From Flagellimonas myxillae (lineage in GTDB: Bacteria; Bacteroidota; Bacteroidia; Flavobacteriales; Flavobacteriaceae): a DNA stretch of 64,000 bases. Each line of letters starts with the position of its first letter. Position 1 is the first letter of the stretch. Location: NCBI RefSeq assembly GCF_023502235.1, contig NZ_JAMFLY010000003.1:372001-436000 (forward strand). Reading direction: 5' to 3'. The notes beneath the pieces were generated by a model. That model ran no database searches and was not told where the DNA came from. It saw only the letters and a program-made list of their open reading frames with translations. Made by a program: the position numbers and the translations under genes. This document shows positions 45,482-54,105 of the stretch, piece by piece.

Positions 45482-47965
45482 ATGCCAAAGAATTTAGTAA
45501 TTGTTGAGTCACCTGCAAAGGCAAAGACCATTGAACGTTTTTTAGGAAAGGACTTTCAGGTGGAATCCAGTTTTGGTCACATAGTGGACCTGCCATCTAA
45601 GGAACTTGGTGTTGACGTAGAGAATGGTTTTAAGCCAAAATATACTGTTGACAAGGAAAAGAAAACCTTGGTGAAAAAACTGAAGGATTTGGCCCAAAAA
45701 GCTGAGACCATTTGGTTGGCAAGTGATGAAGACCGCGAGGGAGAGGCCATATCTTGGCATCTGGCGGAAGCTTTAAAATTGGATAAGAGCAGAACCAAAC
45801 GCATTGTGTTTAACTCCATTACCAAATCGGCTATCCAAAAGGCCATTGAAAACCCAAGGGAGATCAATTACAATTTGGTGAATGCCCAACAGGCCCGAAG
45901 GGTTTTGGACCGATTGGTGGGTTACGAACTTTCACCGGTATTATGGAAAAAGATAAAACCGGGATTGTCTGCAGGTAGGGTGCAATCGGTCGCTGTGCGA
46001 TTGATCGTTGAGCGTGAGCGTGAAATAGAAGGGTTTACCCCCGAGGCTTCCTACAAGATCAGGGCAGAATTCAAAACCTCCAACGGAAATGTATTTGCTG
46101 CCAAACTAGGGAAGACCTTCCCGACCAAGGAGGCCGCTGAAGCTTTCCTAAAACAAAATATGGGTGCTGATTTTTCCGTGGCAAGTTTGGATAAGAAGCC
46201 TGCCAAGAAATCCCCGGCACCACCTTTTACCACATCAACATTACAACAAGAGGCATCACGTAAACTTTATTTTTCGGTGAGCCGCACCATGCAGGTGGCG
46301 CAACGTTTGTACGAAGCAGGGCTGATTACCTATATGAGAACGGACAGTGTGAATCTTTCGAACGAAGCCCTGAACGCAGCTAAAGATGCTATCGTTGAAA
46401 ACTACGGGGAGTCCTATAGCAAGGTTAGGAATTATACGGGCAAATCCAAAGGGGCACAAGAAGCCCACGAGGCCATTCGCCCGACCGATATGAAAAGACA
46501 GTCCCCTTCCTTGGAAAGGGACCAGGCCAAATTATACGAATTGATTTGGAAACGGACCTTGGCCTCGCAAATGAGCGACGCCGAATTGGAACGTACCAAT
46601 GTTCGGATCAAGACCAACACCCACAACGAGGAATTCTCCGCCAATGGGGAGGTGGTTAAGTTCGATGGGTTCCTAAAGGTATATCTTGAAGGAATTGATG
46701 AGGAGGACAAGGTGGAGGAGCAGGAAGGAATGCTACCGGCAATGCGTGTGGGTGAGGCGCTACAGAACAATTACATTACCGCAACACAACGCTTTACGCG
46801 TCCACCTTATAGATATACTGAAGCTTCCCTCGTGAAAAAGTTGGAGGAGTTGGGAATTGGAAGACCATCAACCTACGCCCCCACCATTTCCACTATCCAA
46901 AACAGGGGTTATGTGGAAAAAGGCACTGTGGAAGGAACAGAGAGAAAGTACACGCAACTGGTTTTGGAAGCTGGGGCACTGGCCGAAAAAACCTTGTCCG
47001 AAATGATAGGCTCGGATAAGGGCAAATTGGTCCCCACGGATATTGGGATGATCGTAAACGATTTCTTGGTGAGTCATTTTACCACCATTTTGGATTACAA
47101 TTTTACCGCCAAGGTTGAAGAGAACTTTGATGAGATCGCAGATGGGGAAGAGGATTGGCAAAAAATGATGCAGGAGTTCTATAAGGATTTCCATCCCAAA
47201 GTACTTCATGTGGAGGAGAATGCCGAGCGTGCCAGCGGGGAAAGGGTTTTGGGAACAGACCCCAAATCCGGAAGACAGGTAGCGGCAAGATTGGGCCGTT
47301 TTGGACCCATGGTGCAGATAGGTACAGTGGACGAAGAGGAAAAACCGCTTTTTGCGAGTTTGTTGCCCGAACAGTCCATTTCCACAATTTCTTTTGAGGA
47401 AGCAATGGACCTTTTTGAGCTGCCAAGAAAGTTGGGCGAGTATGAAGGTGAGGAAGTGGAATCGAATGTGGGCAGGTTTGGACCTTATGTCCGTTTTGGA
47501 AAAAAATTCATTTCGCTGGATAAAGGGGAAAGCGCCTTTGATGTGGATATGGATCGCGCCATAGAATTGATCAAGGCCAAGCAAAAAGCAGATGCCCCTA
47601 TTGCGCATTACGAGAATTTGGAAGTCACCAAAGGTGTTGGGCGGTTTGGTCCCTTCATCAAATGGAATGGAATGTTCATCAATGTGAACAAGAAATACGA
47701 TTTTGACAATTTGTCCCAATCCGATATTGTAGAACTCATTGAGGCCAAAAAAATAAAGGAGGCCGAGAAGTTGGTCCAGGAATGGCCAGAGGCAAAAATT
47801 AGGATTGAAAAAGCCCGTTGGGGACGACATAATATTATAAAAGGTAGAATCAAGGTGGAACTGTCGAAGGACGTGGATGCCACCAAGATTTCTTTGGAAG
47901 AGGCTCAGGCCCTCATCGAAAAAAAGACACCAAAAAAGAAAACAAAGGCGAAAGCAAAGAAATAA
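45482..47965 (+). CDS. topA: DNA topoisomerase I (type IA)
   Basis: This 827-residue enzyme relaxes negative supercoils through a single-strand break. The Toprim domain starts NLVIVESPAKAKTIERFLG with ASDEDREGEAISWHL; the active Tyr284 lies in LITYMRTDSVNLS. The C-terminal part has four topoisomerase C-terminal repeats without zinc fingers (LGRFGPMVQIG, VGRFGPYVRFG, VGRFGPFIKWN), then a lysine-rich tail (KKTPKKKTKAKAKK). The arginase-fold gene starts immediately after its stop (TAAATG), so the two are co-transcribed. Confidence 0.97.
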   Translation: MPKNLVIVESPAKAKTIERFLGKDFQVESSFGHIVDLPSKELGVDVENGFKPKYTVDKEKKTLVKKLKDLAQKAETIWLASDEDREGEAISWHLAEALKLDKSRTKRIVFNSITKSAIQKAIENPREINYNLVNAQQARRVLDRLVGYELSPVLWKKIKPGLSAGRVQSVAVRLIVEREREIEGFTPEASYKIRAEFKTSNGNVFAAKLGKTFPTKEAAEAFLKQNMGADFSVASLDKKPAKKSPAPPFTTSTLQQEASRKLYFSVSRTMQVAQRLYEAGLITYMRTDSVNLSNEALNAAKDAIVENYGESYSKVRNYTGKSKGAQEAHEAIRPTDMKRQSPSLERDQAKLYELIWKRTLASQMSDAELERTNVRIKTNTHNEEFSANGEVVKFDGFLKVYLEGIDEEDKVEEQEGMLPAMRVGEALQNNYITATQRFTRPPYRYTEASLVKKLEELGIGRPSTYAPTISTIQNRGYVEKGTVEGTERKYTQLVLEAGALAEKTLSEMIGSDKGKLVPTDIGMIVNDFLVSHFTTILDYNFTAKVEENFDEIADGEEDWQKMMQEFYKDFHPKVLHVEENAERASGERVLGTDPKSGRQVAARLGRFGPMVQIGTVDEEEKPLFASLLPEQSISTISFEEAMDLFELPRKLGEYEGEEVESNVGRFGPYVRFGKKFISLDKGESAFDVDMDRAIELIKAKQKADAPIAHYENLEVTKGVGRFGPFIKWNGMFINVNKKYDFDNLSQSDIVELIEAKKIKEAEKLVQEWPEAKIRIEKARWGRHNIIKGRIKVELSKDVDATKISLEEAQALIEKKTPKKKTKAKAKK

Positions 47966-49123
47966 ATGGCATTCGATTTTTTAGTTCCGGTTAGTGATAA
48001 GGTACTTGCCTATTCAGAACTACTCCCGCCCCAGGCTCTAGGAAAGAACATTCATAAACATACTGAGAAAAAAGGGCTACCGGTTTTTGCCAACGCCACC
48101 GTGGCAATTTTTGCGGTCAACGAATCCAGAAACGCATTTGAGAAAAAACCAGAACGATTGGATGTGGATGAAATCCGCATACAGTTGTACAGGCTTATGA
48201 CGGGGAATTGGAATTCCACCATTTTGGATATCGGTGATATTGAGGAAGGCGATACGGTTGAGGATACTTACTTTGTGGTGAAGGAAGTTGTTGCCGGTCT
48301 TTTGGAGGAAAATATAATACCTATTATAATAGGTGCCACCCAGGACATTACTTTTCCGACCTATAGGGCCTTTGACAAGATAAAGGATATGGTCAATCTG
48401 GTATCTATTGATAGCAGGTTCGATTTTGGGGAGGATGAAGAACTCATTTCCTCACATTCCTATATGACCCGGATTATTACGGACAAACCCAATAACCTTT
48501 TCAACTTTTCCAATATTGGGTACCAAAGTTATTTCAATGCCCAAGAGGAAATTGATTTGATGGAACGGCTTTTCTTTGATGCCTACCGGCTGGGAGATAT
48601 TGCGGCCAACATTTCTTTGGCGGAACCTATCTTAAGAAGTTCCCATATAGTAAGCTTGGACCTAAGGGCCATCCGCGCCAGCGAAATGGGATTGTACAAA
48701 AACTTTTCGCCCAACGGATTTACCGGGCGTGAAATCTGTGCCATTGCCCGCTATGCCGGAATAAGCGACAAGGTTTCCCTCTTTGGAATTTACGAGGGAG
48801 AGAATTCCATGCAGGCCTTTCAAATGATTGCCCAGATTATCTGGTACTTTATTGAAGGCATCAGTTTTAGGATAACCGAATTCCCGAGCTCCAAAAGTGA
48901 GGACTTTACCAAGTTCACTGTACCTACCGATACCGAAGAGCTTATTTTCTACAAAAGCCATGTGACCGAACGTTGGTGGGTGGAGGTTCCATCAATTTTG
49001 CCCGAACATACTAAAACAAATTCGGCGGCGTTATTACCATGCACCGAAGAGGACTATTTGGATGCTTGCAACCAAATCATTCCCGAAAGGTGGTTCAAAG
49101 CCTACAGAAAGGGCTTTAACTGA
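47966..49123 (+). CDS. Arginase-fold (formimidoylglutamase-like) protein with degenerate metal site
   Basis: This 385-residue protein follows topA with no gap and has the ureohydrolase alpha/beta fold. The three metal motifs of the family are eroded: GG(D/G)HS is GATQD (residues 123-127), DAHxD is DSRFD (149-153) and SxDxDxxDP is SLDLRAIRAS (230-239). Three of the six usual Mn ligands (two His, one Asp) are replaced by Gln or Arg, so hydrolase activity is unlikely. It is usually annotated as formimidoylglutamase. Its position between topA and gldK suggests a structural or regulatory role in gliding or secretion, which is inference. No signal peptide is present. Confidence 0.85.
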   Translation: MAFDFLVPVSDKVLAYSELLPPQALGKNIHKHTEKKGLPVFANATVAIFAVNESRNAFEKKPERLDVDEIRIQLYRLMTGNWNSTILDIGDIEEGDTVEDTYFVVKEVVAGLLEENIIPIIIGATQDITFPTYRAFDKIKDMVNLVSIDSRFDFGEDEELISSHSYMTRIITDKPNNLFNFSNIGYQSYFNAQEEIDLMERLFFDAYRLGDIAANISLAEPILRSSHIVSLDLRAIRASEMGLYKNFSPNGFTGREICAIARYAGISDKVSLFGIYEGENSMQAFQMIAQIIWYFIEGISFRITEFPSSKSEDFTKFTVPTDTEELIFYKSHVTERWWVEVPSILPEHTKTNSAALLPCTEEDYLDACNQIIPERWFKAYRKGFN

Positions 49124-49243
49124 ACAAATTAAATTTTGAGCATTAACTGTTTTTACACAATAATTTATTCAAAAATCAGTTTTGAGAATAAGAATTTGTG
49201 TAGCACAGTTTAAAAATCTTAAATCGATAATTTAACCTAAAGT

Positions 49244-50635
49244 ATGAGAAAGCTATTCTTTTCATCTCTAGCACTTGTTTTTTTACTCGCCAGTTGCGGT
49301 TCTAATTCCAAGTCGAAAGGTGAACTAGTTGGGGCCAAAGGAAAGAAATGGTATCCAGAGAAACCCTATGGAATGGAATTGATTCCACGTGGCTCCTACG
49401 TAATGGGTAAAGCTGAAGAGGATCAAGCCAAAGTTTTGAATGCTCCTACAAGAACAGTTACCGTACGTTCCTTTTATATGGACGATACGGAAATTACCAA
49501 TAGTGAGTACCGTCAGTTTGTAGAGTGGGTAAAAGATTCCATAACCAGAACCAAATTGGCCATCTTGGCCGATGAGTTGGGAATTGGCCCAGAAGATGAA
49601 GGAATTGGAGAGTATGCCTTTAAGGATACCGATACCTCAAGAATTTCCGTCTACGATAAATACATGCTCGACAATTATGCCGGACTTGGAGAAACAGGTT
49701 ACGAAGGTAGGGCGTTGAACAAAGATGTTGACCTGGTATGGGACACTTCCGAGTATCCGGACGAGTACTATGCTGAGGTAATGGATTCCATTTATTTGCC
49801 GGAGGAAGAAAGCTATAATGGGCTAAGGACCATAGACGTTACCCAATTAAAATACAAGTACAATTGGATGGACATCGAGGCTGCCGCTCGGGCCAAAACT
49901 GGAAGACGAAAAGACTTTATCAAGAAAGAAGAACTCCAAATCTATCCGGACACCACAGTTTGGATCAAGGATTTTGAGTATTCCTATAACGAACCCATGC
50001 ACAATGATTATTTTTGGCATGATGCGTACAGTGACTATCCTGTTGTAGGGGTTAACTGGATGCAGGCCAAGGCGTTCTGTAATTGGAGAACCAAGTTCAA
50101 GAACGATGATCAAAAATCGCGTGGAAAACAATTTGTGAACCAGTTTAGGTTACCAACAGAAGCCGAGTGGGAGTACGCTGCCCGCGGAGGAATCGAGGGA
50201 GGGACCTATCCTTGGGGTGGTCCTTATGTAATAAGTGATACAGGTTGTTTTATGGCTAACTTTAAGCCTCAAAGAGGGGATTATGCCGCAGATGCCGCCC
50301 TGTATACGGTAGAGGCAAAATCGTACGAGCCAAACGACTATAACTTGTACAACATGGCCGGTAACGTTGCTGAATGGACAAGCTCCAGTTTTGATCAAGG
50401 CGCATACGAATACTTGTCCACCATGAACCCAAATATTGGGTCTGGACAGAACCAAAGAAAAGTGATCCGTGGAGGGTCCTGGAAAGACGTTGCTTATTTC
50501 TTGCAAGTAAGTACACGGGATTACGAGTACCAGGATTCCGCACGTAGCTATATCGGATTCAGAACCGTTCAGGATTATATGGGCGAGGAAGATTCCACAA
50601 ACGGTAGAAGAAACGGGTTACCTTCTGCAAGATAA
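49244..50635 (+). CDS. gldK: Gliding motility lipoprotein GldK (T9SS)
   Basis: This 463-residue lipoprotein (LALVFLLASC, lipid Cys18) has a formylglycine-enzyme-like (sulfatase-modifying factor) domain, seen in MELIPRGSYVMGKAEEDQ, FYMDDTEITNSEYRQFV, RLPTEAEWEYAARGG, NVAEWTSSSFD and KVIRGGSWKDVAYFLQ. With GldN it forms the periplasmic ring of the type IX secretion system attached to the outer membrane. It leads gldL, gldM and gldN, 71 bp ahead of gldL. Confidence 0.97.
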   Translation: MRKLFFSSLALVFLLASCGSNSKSKGELVGAKGKKWYPEKPYGMELIPRGSYVMGKAEEDQAKVLNAPTRTVTVRSFYMDDTEITNSEYRQFVEWVKDSITRTKLAILADELGIGPEDEGIGEYAFKDTDTSRISVYDKYMLDNYAGLGETGYEGRALNKDVDLVWDTSEYPDEYYAEVMDSIYLPEEESYNGLRTIDVTQLKYKYNWMDIEAAARAKTGRRKDFIKKEELQIYPDTTVWIKDFEYSYNEPMHNDYFWHDAYSDYPVVGVNWMQAKAFCNWRTKFKNDDQKSRGKQFVNQFRLPTEAEWEYAARGGIEGGTYPWGGPYVISDTGCFMANFKPQRGDYAADAALYTVEAKSYEPNDYNLYNMAGNVAEWTSSSFDQGAYEYLSTMNPNIGSGQNQRKVIRGGSWKDVAYFLQVSTRDYEYQDSARSYIGFRTVQDYMGEEDSTNGRRNGLPSAR

Positions 50636-50706
50636 ATTAAGATAGAGGACATTATATAAACCAGTAACCAAATACTTATTTATATAACTTAATTAAAACT
50701 AGAATT

Positions 50707-51357
50707 ATGGCACAGTCAAAATCAACAAAAAAGCTGTTTAACATGGCCTACGGCCTTGGAGCATCGGTAGTAATTATTGGTGCACTATTTAAAATCCTTC
50801 ACTGGGAGTTCGGACCACTGAACGGTGGAATATTACTTGCTATTGGACTTATTACTGAAGCCCTGATCTTCGCTATCTCTGCATTTGAACCAGTAGATGA
50901 TGAGTACGATTGGTCTTTGGTGTACCCAGAATTGGCTAATGGTCAATCTAAAGGAAACAAGAATGACGCGAAGCAAGCTAAGGAAGCTGAGGGTCTTCTT
51001 TCCAGAAAATTGGATGATCTATTGAAAGAAGCAAATATCGATTCTGAGCTTTTCTCAAGCTTGGGTGAAAGCATCAAGAATTTTGAAGGCGCTGCCAAAG
51101 GTATTGCTCCTACAACAGATGCCATCCAGCACACTAAGAAATACTCTGAAGAGTTGTCTCACGCAGCCGCTCAAATGGAATCTTTGAACAGCTTGTACAA
51201 AGTACAGTTGGAAAGCGCTAGCCGCCAAGCTTCTATCAATGAAGAAGTTGTACAAAATGCAGGTGCTCTTAAAGAGCAAATGGAATCTTTGGCCACAAAC
51301 CTTTCTTCTTTGAATGGAGTATATGGAGGTATGCTTTCTGCCATGGCCAAAAACTAA
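50707..51357 (+). CDS. gldL: T9SS inner-membrane motor protein GldL
   Basis: This 216-residue protein has two membrane helices in residues about 12-62 (NMAYGLGASVVIIGALFKILHWEFG and LLAIGLITEALIFAISAFEP), containing the motor Glu, and a cytoplasmic coiled-coil tail. GldL with GldM forms the proton-driven rotary motor for type IX secretion and gliding. Size and neighbours match. Confidence 0.97.
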   Translation: MAQSKSTKKLFNMAYGLGASVVIIGALFKILHWEFGPLNGGILLAIGLITEALIFAISAFEPVDDEYDWSLVYPELANGQSKGNKNDAKQAKEAEGLLSRKLDDLLKEANIDSELFSSLGESIKNFEGAAKGIAPTTDAIQHTKKYSEELSHAAAQMESLNSLYKVQLESASRQASINEEVVQNAGALKEQMESLATNLSSLNGVYGGMLSAMAKN

Positions 51358-51422
51358 TTAGGGTTTAATTGATATACCAAACCCCAGATCAAATTAATTA
51401 TTAATTCTAATTAGAAAATAAC

Positions 51423-52994
51423 ATGGCATCAGGAAAAGAAACCCCACGTCAGAAGATGATCAACCTTATGTACTTGATCTTCATCGCGATGTTGGCATTA
51501 AATATGAGTAAGGAGGTTCTCGCTGCATTCGGTTTGATGAATGCTAAACTGGAGACTTCCAACGAAAAAGCCGAAGCTAATAATTTGGCCTACTTTGAAG
51601 GTCTTGGGACCAAAGCATCTGAAGATGCAATAAAGTACGGTCCGTTGTATGAAAAGGCTCAAGAAGTGCAAAAATTATCCCAAGAGTACTATGAGTACTT
51701 GGAGGAGTTGAAAAAAGAAATGTTGGCCGATCAAGAGGATCCCAACAACTATGTTGTAATGGATAAGTCCGACTACTTGGACAACCTATTCTTTAAAGGC
51801 GATAACCTAAAGCCCGAAGGGCAAAAGTTTTTGGATGGAGTGACTAATTATAGGGAAAAGATATTGGCTGCCCTTCCAGAAAATATGTCCGAGATCAAAG
51901 GCGCTGTTCAAACCCGTTTTGAAACCGGTGATGCGAACGGTAAGGTTGAAAGACAAAGAGATGGGGTAAAAGTAGATTGGATGAACTATCACTTTGAAGG
52001 ATACCCATTGGTAGCTTCGTTAACTAAAGTGACCCAGTTGCAGGCAGACATCATGTCAACCGAGCAAGAAGTATTGAAAGGACTTTTGGAAGGTAACTTG
52101 ACCGAAGCCGTTTCCTTGAAGAATTTCGCTACATCCTTGTCCGCTTCCAAAACTGCTTTTTACACCGGTGAAAAGTACGATGGAAAGATCATCATCAGTA
52201 AAACCGATAACTCTTCGAAGCCAGTTAGGGCCGAGTTGAAGTTGGATGGTAGAAACCTTACAGCAGATAAAGATTATGTATTGGAAGAAGGTGGTATCAA
52301 GTTATTGATCAGTGCCGGTGCTGCCGGAGACCACACAGTTTCAGGTACTATGTTCTTTATGCAGGATGGCGAGGAAATTCCAGTGGAAGTGAACAACACT
52401 TTTGCGACCATTACCAAGCCAAACGCAGCTGTAATTTCTGCGGATAAAATGAATGTTGTATACCGTGGTGTGGCCAATCCAATGACCATCTCCATTCCTG
52501 GTATTCCAGATAATAAAGTTAATGCTAGAGCAACTGGTTTGACCAGAAGAAGCGGTAGCAACTATATTATGAATCCAGGTACAGGTAGAACGGTTACTAT
52601 TACTGCTTCCGGTACATTGCCTGATGGTCAGGCGATCTCTACAAGATCTGAATTTAGGATCAAGGATATCCCAAGACCAGGTGGTACCGTACGAGGAGAA
52701 GCAGGTAGCGTTAAAATGCCAAGAAGAAACCTTGAGATTTCTACAGTTGGCGCTATGTTGGAAGACTTTGATTTTGACTTGAACCTAGCCGTAAGCGGAT
52801 TTAAGTTCAAGGTGCCAGGTCAGCCTACCATCAACGTAAACGGTAACAAATTGGATGGAAGAGCCAAGTCTGCCTTGAAAAGGGCCAAGCGTGGTGAAGC
52901 CGTTCAGATATTCGATATCAAAGCTTATATCACTAACAACAGAACATACAAGTTGAAGAAAGTATCTCCTGTTGTAGTTGAGCTTACAAATTAA
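51423..52994 (+). CDS. gldM: T9SS motor protein GldM
   Basis: This 523-residue protein starts MASGKETPRQKMINLMYLIFIAMLALN, giving the single membrane helix with the conserved basic residue before it, and continues as a long periplasmic rod of four domains that reaches GldK/GldN. The EVLAAFGLMN segment after the helix is typical. The motor is completed by GldL. Gaps in the gldKLMN run are 71, 65 and 20 bp. Confidence 0.97.
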   Translation: MASGKETPRQKMINLMYLIFIAMLALNMSKEVLAAFGLMNAKLETSNEKAEANNLAYFEGLGTKASEDAIKYGPLYEKAQEVQKLSQEYYEYLEELKKEMLADQEDPNNYVVMDKSDYLDNLFFKGDNLKPEGQKFLDGVTNYREKILAALPENMSEIKGAVQTRFETGDANGKVERQRDGVKVDWMNYHFEGYPLVASLTKVTQLQADIMSTEQEVLKGLLEGNLTEAVSLKNFATSLSASKTAFYTGEKYDGKIIISKTDNSSKPVRAELKLDGRNLTADKDYVLEEGGIKLLISAGAAGDHTVSGTMFFMQDGEEIPVEVNNTFATITKPNAAVISADKMNVVYRGVANPMTISIPGIPDNKVNARATGLTRRSGSNYIMNPGTGRTVTITASGTLPDGQAISTRSEFRIKDIPRPGGTVRGEAGSVKMPRRNLEISTVGAMLEDFDFDLNLAVSGFKFKVPGQPTINVNGNKLDGRAKSALKRAKRGEAVQIFDIKAYITNNRTYKLKKVSPVVVELTN

Positions 52995-53014
52995 TTAAGT
53001 ATAGAAGTATAATC

Positions 53015-53917
53015 ATGAATTGGAAAAATGCATTAGTTATTGGAGCGTTGGCCTTAGTGCCCGTATCCATGTTGGGGCAGGCGAACATTTTGAATGCCAA
53101 GTTACCACAGGATATAGGCGTAAAGACTGCTGCCCAAATAGAACAGGACAATGACGCCCCCTTGGCTTACGGATATGTGGACGATAGGGATATCCTTTGG
53201 TCCAAAACCGTATGGGAGACCATTGACCTGGACGAGCGTGTCAACTTTCCATTATACTACCCAACCGATACCATTGGTATTGGTGCGGACAGAAGGTCTT
53301 TGTACCATGTTTTGATGAAAAACATTAGAAATGGGAAACTGACCGAGGTATACACGGATTCGTATTTCACCGAAAAACGAACTTTGAATGACCTGTCCGC
53401 TACGTTGAGTAAGGTAGATACCACCGACTTGGGATATGAGCAATTGAACGCTGGGGAACAGATTTCTGCGGAATTTATTAACCAAAGGGATTTAAGCGCA
53501 GCCGATATTGAAGAGTATCGCATAAAAGGGATGTGGTATTTTGACAAGCGTCAAGGAGAGTTAAAGTACAGAATGCTGGGAATAGCCCCAGTAGCTCCGG
53601 ATGTTAACTTTATTGACGACGAGTCTGTAGATCCAGGCGAAAACAAGGTAGAGCTTTTCTGGGTTTGGTATCCTGCCGCCCGTCAAGTACTGCATGATGC
53701 CAAGGTCTATAACCAGCGTAACTCCGCGCGACCCATTTCCTTTGATATGCTGTTGAACGCCCGTCGTTTCAATGGGGTTATCTATAAGGAGGACAACGTC
53801 CACGGGGATCGTGAAATAGACGATTACGTATTTGATAATGCACTGTTCCAATTGTTGGAGGCCAAACGAATCAAGGAGGTCATCCGCGATAGGGAACAGG
53901 ATATGTGGGCGTATTAA
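53015..53917 (+). CDS. gldN: T9SS periplasmic ring protein GldN
   Basis: This 300-residue exported protein (signal ALVIGALALVPVSMLGQ) has the GldN/PorN core: VDDRDILWSKTVWETIDLDERVNFPLYYP, followed by MWYFDKRQGELKYRMLGIAPVAPD and VELFWVWYPAARQVLHDAKVYN. It forms rings with GldK. It is the last gene of the block, which then ends at two hairpins. Confidence 0.97.
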   Translation: MNWKNALVIGALALVPVSMLGQANILNAKLPQDIGVKTAAQIEQDNDAPLAYGYVDDRDILWSKTVWETIDLDERVNFPLYYPTDTIGIGADRRSLYHVLMKNIRNGKLTEVYTDSYFTEKRTLNDLSATLSKVDTTDLGYEQLNAGEQISAEFINQRDLSAADIEEYRIKGMWYFDKRQGELKYRMLGIAPVAPDVNFIDDESVDPGENKVELFWVWYPAARQVLHDAKVYNQRNSARPISFDMLLNARRFNGVIYKEDNVHGDREIDDYVFDNALFQLLEAKRIKEVIRDREQDMWAY

Positions 53918-53969
53918 TGAGACTCAACTTTGAAAGCCGAAAGGCGCATCAAAGTTGCAAGACGAATTA

Positions 53970-53989
53970 ATCCCGATTTCAATCGGGAT
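53970..53989. other. Hairpin after gldN without T-tract
   Basis: ATCCCGAT (53970-53977) pairs with ATCGGGAT (53982-53989) around TTCA. No U-tract follows, so it is not a standard terminator; it might be an RNA-stabilising stem at the 3' end of the gld message. Confidence 0.4.
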
Positions 53990-54023
53990 ATTCCCAAAAT
54001 AAATTTCCAATTCTATACAAGCA

Positions 54024-54052
54024 AACGCCGCACGAAAGTGCGGCGTTTTTTT
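54024..54052 (+). terminator. Terminator of the gld block
   Basis: A perfect 10-bp stem (AACGCCGCAC at 54024-54033 with GTGCGGCGTT at 54038-54047) with a GAAA tetraloop runs into seven Ts. It ends the topA-gldN run. Confidence 0.93.
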
Positions 54053-54105
54053 CTACTTAAATGTCACTCTGAGTGAAGAGAGTAGTTACTTATTGACAAA
54101 AAAGA

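Noticed and set aside
46868..47830. Long minus-strand frame of 320 codons inside topA
   Set aside because: It lies fully antisense to a strongly conserved topoisomerase, shows no recognisable domain and is explained by codon bias in the real frame.
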